64,000 nt of DNA from Paludibacter jiangxiensis (lineage in GTDB: Bacteria; Bacteroidota; Bacteroidia; Bacteroidales; Paludibacteraceae), in the NCBI GenBank assembly GCA_945897785.1, contig CAMDGD010000005.1:1-64000 (forward strand). Direction: 5' to 3'. The position numbers were made by a program, and so were the translations under genes. Positions within the stretch are counted from its first letter, which is position 1. The number at the start of each line of letters is the position of its first letter. Shown in pieces: positions 8,521 to 17,264 of this stretch. The notes under the pieces were generated by a model that saw only the letters and a list, made by a program, of their open reading frames with translations, was not told the DNA's origin and did not search any database.

Positions 8521-9105
8521 TTATACTATGTCTATTAATTCTACTTCGAAAACTAAGGTTGTATTCGGACCAATATGTTGTCCGGCGCCTTGTGTTCCAT
8601 AGGCTAAATTTGATGGAATAAACAATTTCCATTTCGAACCTATTGGCATCAATTGTAAGGCTTCTACCCAACCTGAAATTACTTGACTAACACCAAAAGT
8701 AGCAGGTTCGCCTCGTTGCACTGAGCTATCAAATACAGTTCCGTCTATTAATGTGCCGTGGTAATGACATTTAACACTGTCGGTAGCCACTGGTTTAGCG
8801 CCGGCACCTTGAACCATTATTTCGTATTGTAATCCGCTTGGCAAGGACACTACACTTTCTCTTTTAGCATTCTCAGCTAAAAATTCTTTTCCTGAAGCTT
8901 CTTGTTGTTCCGATATCTTGTTTTGTAGCGTTTCAAAATAACTGTTTAGCATCTCTTGTGCTTCTTGATTCGTAATTTCTTGGCTTTTGCTTTCCAGAAC
9001 ATCTTGTATGCCTTTGCTTAATTTCTCGAAGGCAAGGTTTTTTATGCCGGTGCTTAAAATGTTATTTCCAATACTTAGCCCTAATGCATAACTGATTTTT
9101 TCCAT
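8521..9105 (-). CDS. FKBP-type peptidyl-prolyl isomerase, without signal peptide
   Basis: First gene of the FKBP triplet, 194 residues. It begins directly with the FKBP N-terminal helical domain (MEKISYALGLSIGNNIL), with no signal peptide, so a cytoplasmic location is predicted as for FklB. The FKBP domain contains VKCHYHGTLIDGTVFDSSV, SGWVEALQLMPIGSKW and LAYGTQGAGQHIGPN. The C-terminus ends in FEVELIDIV, as usual. Compared with its neighbours it has a Cys and a His in the first active-site strand (KCHYHG). Together the three genes offer similar catalytic domains aimed at three compartments. Confidence 0.92.
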   Translation of the reverse strand: MEKISYALGLSIGNNILSTGIKNLAFEKLSKGIQDVLESKSQEITNQEAQEMLNSYFETLQNKISEQQEASGKEFLAENAKRESVVSLPSGLQYEIMVQGAGAKPVATDSVKCHYHGTLIDGTVFDSSVQRGEPATFGVSQVISGWVEALQLMPIGSKWKLFIPSNLAYGTQGAGQHIGPNTTLVFEVELIDIV

Positions 9106-9453
9106 AATAAATAAAGTGCGTTTTAATTAAATAAAAATTTGAGTGCGAATATACAGTTTTTATATAAAATGCTACGACTATAAAACTAAAAAAATCTTGT
9201 TTGGTTTTTTTGTTTTTTGCTTTCCCTCTTTTTATGCCTGCAGCCAATTGATTACAAGTCGTTTGTTTCTTTTTTGATAAAAATGCGAATGGGGTGGTTG
9301 TGGTAAAATAACAGCAGTTATTCGCATTTGTTTTTTATTTGTAAGTATCATTATATAAATAGTTTATCTATTAATAAAAATTAATTGTGTATTTATTGTG
9401 TAACATATATTTATTTTTAATACCTTTGCCAAACACAAATTACATTTATATAA
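9106..9453. other. Intergenic region with long-armed stem-loop
   Basis: A 348-bp gap between divergent FKBP and purH genes. No convincing protein is seen; the 61-codon minus ORF at 9062-9247 has no family features. A 10-bp perfect inverted repeat, AAATGCGAAT (9281-9290) and ATTCGCATTT (9320-9329), encloses a 29-nt loop and is followed by a T run. An ATAAC/GTTAT pair (9308-9312/9317-9321) could form an alternative smaller hairpin sharing bases with it. The function is unknown; an RNA terminator or regulatory leader are options. The right end holds the purH promoter. Confidence 0.4.
9396..9428 (+). promoter_or_regulatory. Bacteroidota-type promoter of purH
   Basis: TTG at 9396-9398 and TACCTTTG at 9421-9428 match the -33 TTG / -7 TAnnTTTG pattern of the Bacteroidota housekeeping sigma factor, with a 22-nt spacer. 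Transcription would begin about 20 bp before the purH start codon. Confidence 0.6.
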
Positions 9454-10977
9454 ATGATTGATAATAAGAAGATTAAGTCGGCTTTAGTTTCGGTTTATCA
9501 CAAAGATAAGCTGGATTTGATTATTCAAAAGTTACATCAAGAGGGTGTAAAACTTATTTCTACCGGAGGTACTCAAACCTTTATTGAATCGTTGGGAATC
9601 CCTTGTCAAGCGGTGGAAGAATTAACTGGTTATCCTTCTATTCTTGGAGGAAGAGTAAAAACACTGCATCCAAAAGTGTTTGGAGGAATTCTTTGCCGTA
9701 GAGATAATCAGAGCGATTTACAGCAGATAGAAGCATACGAGATACCTGAAGTTGACTTGGTTATTGTTGATTTATATCCTTTCGAAGAAACAGCCCGCTC
9801 CGGTGCTGAAGAACAAACTATTATTGAAAAAATTGATATTGGAGGCATTTCGTTAATTCGTGCTGCTGCCAAAAATTATAAGGATGTTGTTATTGTTGCC
9901 TCGCAAACACAGTATGAACCTTTGTTAGAAATTCTAGAAAATGATGGAGCAAATACTAGTTTAGAAGATAGACGATGGTTTGCAAAAGAGGCTTTTGCTG
10001 TTTCATCACATTACGACTCGGCTATTTTTAATTGGTTTGATGGTGATTCCGGTAGCGCATTTCGATTTAGCGAAAACAATGCAAAGGTGCTTCGTTATGG
10101 AGAAAATCCGCATCAAAAAGGGTTTTTCTACGGCAAGTTTGAGGATATGTTTGAACAGTTGCAGGGAAAGGAAATTTCATACAATAACTTATTAGATATT
10201 GATGCAGCGGTTTCATTGATTAGTGAATTTAATGAAGTAACTTTTGCCATCCTTAAACATAATAATGCCTGTGGATTGGCCTCCAGGCCGGTATTGCTAG
10301 ATGCGTGGAATGCCGCATTAGCAGGAGATCCGGTTTCAGCTTTTGGAGGTGTGTTAATTACTAATGCCGTTGTTGATAAAGCTACTGCTACCGAGATTAA
10401 TAACTTGTTTTTCGAAGTAATTATTGCTCCGGATTACGATATTGATGCCTTGGAGATTTTAACGCAAAAGAAAAATAGAATTATTCTAATTCAAAAAGAA
10501 GCTGAAATGACCAACAAGCAATGCCGATCGTTATTGAATGGGGTATTGGTGCAAGATAAAGATAACAGTATTCAAGGGCCGGAAGATTTAAAAACAGCTA
10601 CGGTTAAGGCTCCGGAAACTAGCCAAATTGACGATTTGCTTTTTGCCAATAAATTGGTGAAAAACACCAAATCGAATGCCATTATTTTGGCTAAAAATAA
10701 ACAGCTTTTGGCTAGTGGTGTGGGGCAAACATCGCGTGTTGATGCTCTTAAGCAAGCTATAGAAAAAGCACATACCTTCGGTTTCGACCTAAAAGGAGCC
10801 GTAATGGCTTCTGATGCTTTTTTCCCTTTTCCTGATTGTGTAGAAATTGCAGGAAACGAAGGTGTTAATGCCGTTATTCAACCTGGAGGTTCTATGCGCG
10901 ATGATTTAACTATCGACTATTGCAACGAACACAATATTGCCATGGTGCTAACGGGCGTTAGGCATTTTAAACATTAA
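9454..10977 (+). CDS. purH: Bifunctional AICAR transformylase/IMP cyclohydrolase
   Basis: Catalyses the last two steps of de novo IMP synthesis: formylation of AICAR with 10-formyl-THF, then ring closure to IMP. The 507 residues include an N-terminal MGS-like IMP cyclohydrolase domain (about 1-190; ISTGGTQ, GGRVKTLHPKVFGGIL) and the AICARFT domain with the KHNNACG catalytic block near residue 269 and SDAFFPFPDCVE near the C-terminus. The family's usual C-terminal LTGVRHFKH end is intact. Cytoplasmic. It precedes the mreB operon by 47 bp, an order seen widely in Bacteroidota, and may be partly co-transcribed with it. Confidence 0.97.
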   Translation: MIDNKKIKSALVSVYHKDKLDLIIQKLHQEGVKLISTGGTQTFIESLGIPCQAVEELTGYPSILGGRVKTLHPKVFGGILCRRDNQSDLQQIEAYEIPEVDLVIVDLYPFEETARSGAEEQTIIEKIDIGGISLIRAAAKNYKDVVIVASQTQYEPLLEILENDGANTSLEDRRWFAKEAFAVSSHYDSAIFNWFDGDSGSAFRFSENNAKVLRYGENPHQKGFFYGKFEDMFEQLQGKEISYNNLLDIDAAVSLISEFNEVTFAILKHNNACGLASRPVLLDAWNAALAGDPVSAFGGVLITNAVVDKATATEINNLFFEVIIAPDYDIDALEILTQKKNRIILIQKEAEMTNKQCRSLLNGVLVQDKDNSIQGPEDLKTATVKAPETSQIDDLLFANKLVKNTKSNAIILAKNKQLLASGVGQTSRVDALKQAIEKAHTFGFDLKGAVMASDAFFPFPDCVEIAGNEGVNAVIQPGGSMRDDLTIDYCNEHNIAMVLTGVRHFKH

Positions 10978-11024
10978 ATTGATATCATTCGAAATTTATT
11001 AGGACTTTTAAGAACACATATATT

Positions 11025-12044
11025 ATGGGACTTTTTTCATTTACACAAGAAATTGCAATCGACCTTGGTACGGCAAATACTATTATTATTTGCAACGACA
11101 AAATAGTAGTAGACGAGCCTTCAGTGGTTGCGTTAGATCGTAGAACAGATAAGCTGATTGCTATCGGAGAAAAAGCCCGTCAGATGCATGGGAAAACACA
11201 CGAAAATATTCGTACAGTGCGCCCTTTGCGCGATGGTGTTATTGCCGATTTTTATGCCGCTGAGCAAATGATTCGTGGAATGATTGCTATGATAAATGAT
11301 AAACCTAGGTTATTTGCCCCATCGTTAAAAATGGTGGTGTGTATTCCTTCCGGATCAACCGAGGTCGAGTTAAGAGCAGTGCGTGATTCTGCCGAACATG
11401 CAGGAGGTAGAGATGTGTATATGATATACGAACCAATGGCTGCAGCTATCGGTATTGGTATCGATGTGGAAGCTCCCGAGGGTAATATGATTGTTGATAT
11501 AGGTGGTGGAACTACAGAAATTGCCGTTATTTCATTAGGGGGTATTGTTTCCAATAAATCTATTCGTATTGCGGGTGATGATTTGACCGCCGATATTATG
11601 GATTATATGGGTCGACAACATAATATCCGCGTAGGAGAAAGAACAGCAGAATTGATAAAAATAAATGTGGGTGCAGCTTTAACTGATTTGGATGATGCTC
11701 CGGAAGATTATATAGTACATGGCCCAAACCGAATGACAGCACTTCCTTTAGAAGTACCCGTTTCTTATCAGGAGATAGCTCATTGCTTGGAGAAATCAAT
11801 CTCGAAAATTGAGGCTGCAATACTTAGTGCGCTAGAACAAACGCCACCAGAATTGTATGCAGATGTTGTTCGAAAAGGTATTTATTTGGCGGGAGGTGGA
11901 GCCTTGTTGCGTGGCTTAGATAAAAGACTAACCGAAAAAATTAATATACCGTTTCATATTGCCGAAGATCCTTTACGTGCCGTTGTTAGAGGAACAGGAG
12001 TGGCGTTGAAAAATGCTGATAAATTCTCGTTCTTGATGCGATAA
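11025..12044 (+). CDS. mreB: Rod shape-determining protein MreB
   Basis: Actin-like ATPase, 339 residues, that polymerises under the inner membrane and directs lateral wall synthesis. The actin-fold motifs are intact: phosphate 1 DLGTANTIIICNDK (about 12-25), phosphate 2 DIGGGTTEIAVISLGG (about 158-173) and the adenosine motif GIYLAGGGALLRGL (about 285-298). A hydrophobic, amphipathic N-terminus (MGLFSFTQEIAI) fits membrane binding. First of the genes mreB, mreC, mreD, mrdA and rodA, all on the plus strand and mostly overlapping. Its presence predicts a rod-shaped cell. Confidence 0.97.
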   Translation: MGLFSFTQEIAIDLGTANTIIICNDKIVVDEPSVVALDRRTDKLIAIGEKARQMHGKTHENIRTVRPLRDGVIADFYAAEQMIRGMIAMINDKPRLFAPSLKMVVCIPSGSTEVELRAVRDSAEHAGGRDVYMIYEPMAAAIGIGIDVEAPEGNMIVDIGGGTTEIAVISLGGIVSNKSIRIAGDDLTADIMDYMGRQHNIRVGERTAELIKINVGAALTDLDDAPEDYIVHGPNRMTALPLEVPVSYQEIAHCLEKSISKIEAAILSALEQTPPELYADVVRKGIYLAGGGALLRGLDKRLTEKINIPFHIAEDPLRAVVRGTGVALKNADKFSFLMR

Positions 12045-12080
12045 TACAAATCCTGATTTTCTCTCATTATAAGGGAGCTT

Positions 12081-12956
12081 ATGAAAACATTACTCAAGTT
12101 TTTTATTACCTATGGTATATATTTTATATTTGTACTATTAGAAATAGGTTCTCTTATTTTGGTTGTAAATAACAACCATTTTCAACGTAGTGTTTTTTTA
12201 ACTTCTTGTAATTCCTTTTCGGCAACGCTTTATAAATACAATCATCGCGTTATCGATTTTTTTAGTCTTATTCAAGTTAATAAAGAACTTGCTGCTGAGA
12301 ATGTTGATCTCAGAATTGAGCTTGTTAAAGCACAAAATACCCTCGTATCTTTGGCTCAAGATTCTTTGAGTTTCAATTCTTTCCCTTCAAATCCGGAAAT
12401 GAATTATTCTTTTTATTCTGCCCGAGTAATAAATAATAGTACCAATAAGTTACTTAACTACATCACCTTAAATAGAGGGAAGAAAGATGGTATTGAACGC
12501 GAAATGAGTGTGGTAAATCCGCAAGGAGTAGTTGGTATTGTTAAGGCAGTGTCTAATCATTTTTCTGTTGTGATGCCTCTGCTAAACAGTCAGGCTCAAA
12601 TGAGTTGTAAAATTAAAGAAAAGCATAATTCGTCTGATATAATAGTAGGGGCTGTAAAAGATATTGGTTCTTTAAAGTGGGATGGACTGGATTATCGTTA
12701 TGCAAGTTTAATGCAAGTGCCTCGTCATGTAGAAATTAGCAAAGGTGATACGATTGTAACTAGCGGTTATTCTGATTTCTTTCCCGAAGGAATATTGGTA
12801 GGTACTATTGCTGATTTCGAAAAGTCAAGTGATGATAATTATTACAAGATAAAAGTGCGATTATCTGTTAATTTTAAGACCGTTTCTTATGTACAGGTAA
12901 TTGATTACAAACATAGAAAAGAACAAAACGAGTTGGAATTACACGCTGAAAAATGA
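12081..12956 (+). CDS. mreC: Rod shape-determining protein MreC
   Basis: Bitopic elongasome scaffold of 291 residues that contacts PBP2 in the periplasm. One N-terminal transmembrane helix (about 10-30), a coiled-coil (about 65-95, KELAAENVDLRIELVKAQ), then two beta-barrel domains with the characteristic NNSTNKLLNYITLNRGKKDG and VSGVIVAV-type segments, here ISKGDTIVTSGYSDFFPEGI. The length is close to other MreC proteins. It follows mreB by 36 bp and ends in an ATGA overlap with mreD. Confidence 0.95.
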   Translation: MKTLLKFFITYGIYFIFVLLEIGSLILVVNNNHFQRSVFLTSCNSFSATLYKYNHRVIDFFSLIQVNKELAAENVDLRIELVKAQNTLVSLAQDSLSFNSFPSNPEMNYSFYSARVINNSTNKLLNYITLNRGKKDGIEREMSVVNPQGVVGIVKAVSNHFSVVMPLLNSQAQMSCKIKEKHNSSDIIVGAVKDIGSLKWDGLDYRYASLMQVPRHVEISKGDTIVTSGYSDFFPEGILVGTIADFEKSSDDNYYKIKVRLSVNFKTVSYVQVIDYKHRKEQNELELHAEK

Positions 12957-13453
12957 GATTAATATTATCCTATACTATCCGCTTTTTATTATATGTTTTG
13001 ATACAAGTGCTTGTATTAAATAATATTAAGTTTTTAGGTTTTATAAATCCGTATGTGTATGTGGTTTTTATTCTCACTTTGCCCATGCAAACGCCTCGTA
13101 TTCTTTTGTTGTTTATTGCTTTTTTATTGGGATTGAGTATAGATATCTTTTCGAATACCTTAGGCGTACATGCTTTTGCCACCGTTTTTCTAGCTTTTAT
13201 AAAACAGCCTTTAAGTAATTTATTTGCTCCCCGTGATAATTATGAATCGGTGGTTCCTTCTATGAAAGCTTTCGGTGCAAACTCTTTTGTAAAATATGCT
13301 GTTCTGATGGTACTTATTCATCATTTCGTTCTATTTAGCATCGAAGCATTTTCTTTTCAACATGTTGGATTACTGCTTTTTAAAATATTGCTTAATACTT
13401 TAGCAACGCTTGTCATTATTTTAAGTATGGAACGGTTCAAATCAAAAAAATGA
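12953..13453 (+). CDS. mreD: Rod shape-determining protein MreD
   Basis: An integral membrane protein of 166 residues with about five hydrophobic helices, the expected size for MreD. Sequence conservation is weak in this family; the FINPYVYVVFILTLP opening and the position between mreC and mrdA support the call. It starts inside the ATGA that ends mreC and overlaps mrdA by another ATGA, so the three are translationally coupled. It links the cytoplasmic MreB filament with MreC. Confidence 0.93.
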   Translation: MRLILSYTIRFLLYVLIQVLVLNNIKFLGFINPYVYVVFILTLPMQTPRILLLFIAFLLGLSIDIFSNTLGVHAFATVFLAFIKQPLSNLFAPRDNYESVVPSMKAFGANSFVKYAVLMVLIHHFVLFSIEAFSFQHVGLLLFKILLNTLATLVIILSMERFKSKK

Positions 13454-15288
13454 TAGATAAGCATCTTCAAAACAGAAAATCAGTTCTTGCCGGAATCATG
13501 ATGATTATTGTGGTTATCTATGTACTTCAGTTAATCAATCTGCAAATTTTCAATCCTACTTACAAAGAGCATGCAGACAGTAATGCTTTTCTAAACAAAA
13601 CACAATATCCTGCCCGTGGATTGATGTACGATCGAAACGAAAAGCTACTGGTGTATAATAAACCGGCTTACGATATTATGGTGGTTTTAAACGAGGTTGA
13701 GCCTTTTGATACGGTGGATTTTTGCAAGGCAGTTAATCTTAGTGTGCCTTTTTTTAAGAGTTTGATTAATAAACTCCCTAAAGATAAAGGGTATAGTTAT
13801 ATACCTCAATTATTATTGTCGCAGTTGTCGGTTGAGGAATATGCTGTGTTGCAAGAAAAATTATTCAAATTTCCGGGGTTTTATATTCAAAATAGAACAC
13901 TACGAGAATATACTTATCCTTGTGCAGCTCATGCTCTAGGTTCCGTGGGCGAAGTGTCTAAAACAAATATTGAAGCGGATGACTATTACCGAAGTGGAGA
14001 TTATGCAGGTATGAACGGGGTAGAAAAGCATTACGAAAAAGAGTTACGGGGCAAAAAAGGGGTGGAAATTTTATTGCGGGATTATAGGGGGAGAATTAAA
14101 GGAAAATATGAAGAAGGCGAGATGGATATTGATCCAATTTCCGGCAAAAATCTAACGCTTTCTTTGGATATTGATTTGCAAATGTATGGGGAACAATTAA
14201 TGCAAGGGAAGGTAGGTAGTGTTGTAGCTATAGAACCAGCTACGGGAGAAATATTAGCTATGGTATCGAGTCCCTCGTTTAATCCTTCCGATTTGGTTGG
14301 GCGGCAACGAACAAAAAATTTCCGAGCATTGAATAATGATCCTATTAAGCCTTTGCTCGACCGGCCTTTGATGGCTCGTTACCCTCCCGGTTCTACTTTT
14401 AAAGTAGTAAATTCGTTGATTTTTAAAGAAGAAGAAATTATTACACCAGCAACACGTTTTTCTTGTAATAATGGGTTTGTTGCAGGTAGATTACGGGTTG
14501 GATGCCATCATCATCCTAATAACTTAGATTTAGTTGGTTCTATACAGCATTCGTGCAATGCATATTATTGTCATGGTTTGCGTGCCATGTTAGACAATAA
14601 AAAGTATGGTTCAACCGAAAACGCATTTACTGTTTGGAAAGATGCTGTAGTTTCTTTTGGTTTTGGCTATAAATTAGGGGTAGATTTTCCTAATGAAAAT
14701 AGAGGCTATATACCTAATGCGGAGGTGTATAACAAAATTTATGGAAAGGGTAGTTGGCGGGCATTAACTGTAATTTCAATTGCAATCGGACAAGGTGAGG
14801 TTATTTCTACGCCTATACAAACAGCGAACTTAGCGGCTGCAATTGCTAACAGAGGGTATTGGTATCCTCCTCATATTGTGAAACATATTGAAGGAGGAAA
14901 AATAGATTCAATGTATTATAAAAAAAGGCATACCGTGGTTGACCCTAAACATTTTGATTCGACAATAGAAGGTATGCGTATGGCTGTTGTTGCCGGAACA
15001 GCCCGAGTTGCTGCTATTGATAGCGTGGAGGTATGCGGAAAAACCGGAACAGCCCAAAACCCACACGGTAAAGATCATTCCATTTTTATGGCTTTTGCTC
15101 CCAAAGATAATCCGAAAATTGCTATCGCTGTTTTTGTTGAGAATGCCGGTTTTGGGGCTACTTGGGCTGGACCTATTGCGAGTTTGATGATGGAAAAGTA
15201 CTTGAAAGGATCTATCAATCCAAAGCGAAAATATTTAGAAGATAGAATGTTAAATACAAACCTAATGCCTAGTGCTAAGAAACATTAA
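13450..15288 (+). CDS. mrdA: Penicillin-binding protein 2 (class B transpeptidase)
   Basis: Periplasmic DD-transpeptidase that cross-links peptidoglycan during elongation. Of the 612 residues, one N-terminal transmembrane anchor (about 13-32) is followed by the PBP dimerisation domain and the transpeptidase domain. All three catalytic motifs are present: PPGSTFK (Ser-Thr-Phe-Lys), SCN in HSCNAYYCHG, and KTG in VCGKTGTAQNPHGKDH. The segment PARGLMYDRNEKLL at the start of the dimerisation domain is typical of PBP2. It overlaps mreD by 4 bp and rodA by 17 bp; its natural partner is RodA. Confidence 0.97.
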   Translation: MIDKHLQNRKSVLAGIMMIIVVIYVLQLINLQIFNPTYKEHADSNAFLNKTQYPARGLMYDRNEKLLVYNKPAYDIMVVLNEVEPFDTVDFCKAVNLSVPFFKSLINKLPKDKGYSYIPQLLLSQLSVEEYAVLQEKLFKFPGFYIQNRTLREYTYPCAAHALGSVGEVSKTNIEADDYYRSGDYAGMNGVEKHYEKELRGKKGVEILLRDYRGRIKGKYEEGEMDIDPISGKNLTLSLDIDLQMYGEQLMQGKVGSVVAIEPATGEILAMVSSPSFNPSDLVGRQRTKNFRALNNDPIKPLLDRPLMARYPPGSTFKVVNSLIFKEEEIITPATRFSCNNGFVAGRLRVGCHHHPNNLDLVGSIQHSCNAYYCHGLRAMLDNKKYGSTENAFTVWKDAVVSFGFGYKLGVDFPNENRGYIPNAEVYNKIYGKGSWRALTVISIAIGQGEVISTPIQTANLAAAIANRGYWYPPHIVKHIEGGKIDSMYYKKRHTVVDPKHFDSTIEGMRMAVVAGTARVAAIDSVEVCGKTGTAQNPHGKDHSIFMAFAPKDNPKIAIAVFVENAGFGATWAGPIASLMMEKYLKGSINPKRKYLEDRMLNTNLMPSAKKH

Positions 15289-16726
15289 GATATCGCAAGC
15301 AGTTGATTGGCCAACGATATTAATGTATATTGTTTTGGTCATTATGGGCTGGATAAGTATATACGGTGCTAGTTACGATTTTGAGCATCCTTCTGTATTT
15401 GATTTTGACCAAAATGCAGGTAAACAATTGCTTTGGATTGGCTCTTGCGTTTTTATTTGCATTTCATTATTGATGATTGATAGTCGTATTTACGATGTTT
15501 TTGCCTATTTTATATATGCTGCTGCCTTGGTATTGCTTATTTTAACGGTGCTTTTTGCTCCCGAAATAAAGGGTTCTAAATCGTGGTTGGTATTAGGTCC
15601 TGTGCGTATTCAAACGGTCGAAATTGCTAAGTTTGCAACAGGCCTGGCCTTGGCTAAGTTTATGAGTAGGTATAATTTTAGGCTGAAAGGTTTTAAGAAC
15701 TATCTTCCGGTTTTATTGCTGATTATTACTCCGATGGCATTAGTGCTATTCCAAAAAGAGGCCGGTTCCGCTTTGGTATTTTTGGCTTTTTTCTTAATGC
15801 TTTATAGAGAAGGAATGCCCGGAGTTTTATTGTATTTAGCCGGATGTTGTGTTATTTTGTTTATTATTGTAATAAAGTTTGGTAGCGATTTGCTCCAGCC
15901 TACGGCCGATTCTATTGGGGCAATTTTAGCCGTATTTTTCATTATTATTACACAGCTAGGTTTTTTGTTTGTTTTTACAAAAAACCTAAAACAAATAAAG
16001 TATATTGGATTGGGCTATGTATTTGTTATTGTTATTGCGCTTGTTGTTAATTTAATTATACCAGTTTCATACCTGTATTTTTTGGCTGTGGCAATGTTTC
16101 TTTCAGTGTTGTATCTTAGCTGGTTGTCTATCCAGTTGCGTGCAAAACCGTATGTGTTAATTGCTCTTTTTACTATTGGTGCTGTTGCTTATGCCTATTC
16201 TTCGGATTACTTGTTTACCAGTGTACTACAGCCTCACCAACAAATGCGTATTGAGGTATTATTGGGTATGCAGAATGACCCTACCGGTGCCGGATATAAT
16301 GTAAATCAGTCTAAAATTGCCATTGGTTCTGGTCAATTTCTTGGCAAAGGGTTTTTAAATGGCACGCAAACAAAACTCAAGTATGTGCCAGAGCAAGACA
16401 CCGATTTTATTTTTTGCACTGTAGGAGAGGAGTATGGCTTTTGGGGGTCGGTTTTGGTGCTGGGGCTTTATCTTGCTTTTTTATTACGCTTATTGCATAT
16501 GGCCGAACGGCAACGAGAAACTTTTAGTAGGGTTTATGGCTATGGTGTGGTAAGTATTTTCTTTTTTCATTTTGCCATTAATATTGGTATGGTGTTGGGC
16601 TTGGCTCCGGTTATTGGTATTCCTTTGCCATTTTTTAGTTATGGAGGGTCCTCTTTGTGGGGGTTTACTATTTTGTTGTTTATCTTTTTGCGTTTGGATG
16701 CTTCTCGTTTAGAAAAGATGCGTTGA
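15272..16726 (+). CDS. rodA: Peptidoglycan glycosyltransferase RodA (SEDS)
   Basis: Polytopic SEDS glycosyltransferase that polymerises lipid II with PBP2. The 484 residues are longer than many RodA proteins (about 370-420), with extra hydrophobic segments in the middle (about 200-300), a pattern also common in this phylum. Conserved blocks include PEIKGSKSWLVLGPVRIQ with the following EIAKFA, the catalytic-loop EQDTDFIFCTVGEEYGF, and PLPFFSYGGSS near the C-terminus. The start is GTG at 15272, inside the end of mrdA. The 3' end overlaps the convergent folate cyclo-ligase gene by 18 bp. Confidence 0.95.
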   Translation: MLRNIKISQAVDWPTILMYIVLVIMGWISIYGASYDFEHPSVFDFDQNAGKQLLWIGSCVFICISLLMIDSRIYDVFAYFIYAAALVLLILTVLFAPEIKGSKSWLVLGPVRIQTVEIAKFATGLALAKFMSRYNFRLKGFKNYLPVLLLIITPMALVLFQKEAGSALVFLAFFLMLYREGMPGVLLYLAGCCVILFIIVIKFGSDLLQPTADSIGAILAVFFIIITQLGFLFVFTKNLKQIKYIGLGYVFVIVIALVVNLIIPVSYLYFLAVAMFLSVLYLSWLSIQLRAKPYVLIALFTIGAVAYAYSSDYLFTSVLQPHQQMRIEVLLGMQNDPTGAGYNVNQSKIAIGSGQFLGKGFLNGTQTKLKYVPEQDTDFIFCTVGEEYGFWGSVLVLGLYLAFLLRLLHMAERQRETFSRVYGYGVVSIFFFHFAINIGMVLGLAPVIGIPLPFFSYGGSSLWGFTILLFIFLRLDASRLEKMR

Positions 16727-17263
16727 TACTTTGGAGCTAATAACTTTATCAACAGCGATATCGAATGGTTCGAAAGGGATATAATCTTGAAGTTGAAAAT
16801 TAAAACATAGTCCGATAGTGTAGCCCGAAAAATCTTGCAAAAAATGGTCGTAAAATCCCTTTCCTCTCCCCAGCCGATGTCCTTTTTGGTCAAATGCTCG
16901 TCCGGGAATAACAGCTAAATCAATTTTATTTTCAAATTTATGTGTGTTGGGTTGTAGAATGTTATAGGGCCCATCAACCATTTTTTTTAAGCCTTCAAAA
17001 ACATGGGCTTCAAATTTGTTTGTACCAATTACCGGAAGTAAAATTGTTTTTGAATGGTGCCATTTTTCAATAAAATGATGCGTGTTTATCTCGTCGGGTA
17101 ATGACCAGTACATAAGTACGGTCTCTGCTTCAATAAAATGGGTGTCCTGTTCCAGATTTTGCAAGGCTTTTTCTGTGCCCCGTTTTAATTCGTCTTCGGT
17201 ATAAATACCAATTCTTCGCGTAATTTCTTTTCGCAAGGCTTTTTTTTCTTCAGATAAGCTCAT
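16709..17263 (-). CDS. 5-formyltetrahydrofolate cyclo-ligase
   Basis: ATP-dependent enzyme (5,10-methenyl-THF synthetase) returning 5-formyl-THF to the active one-carbon pool. It has 184 residues, the usual length. Seen: an N-terminal KKALRKEITRRI helix, the YWSLPDEINTH strand, the folate-site PGRAFDQKGHRLGRGKGFYD block that carries the family's Gly-rich ATP signature, and a C-terminal VDKVISSKV. It lies tail-to-tail with rodA (18-bp overlap) and 1 bp after the helicase gene, so it is probably read from the helicase transcript. Confidence 0.93.
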   Translation of the reverse strand: MSLSEEKKALRKEITRRIGIYTEDELKRGTEKALQNLEQDTHFIEAETVLMYWSLPDEINTHHFIEKWHHSKTILLPVIGTNKFEAHVFEGLKKMVDGPYNILQPNTHKFENKIDLAVIPGRAFDQKGHRLGRGKGFYDHFLQDFSGYTIGLCFNFQLQDYIPFEPFDIAVDKVISSKVSTHLF

Positions 17264-17264
17264 T

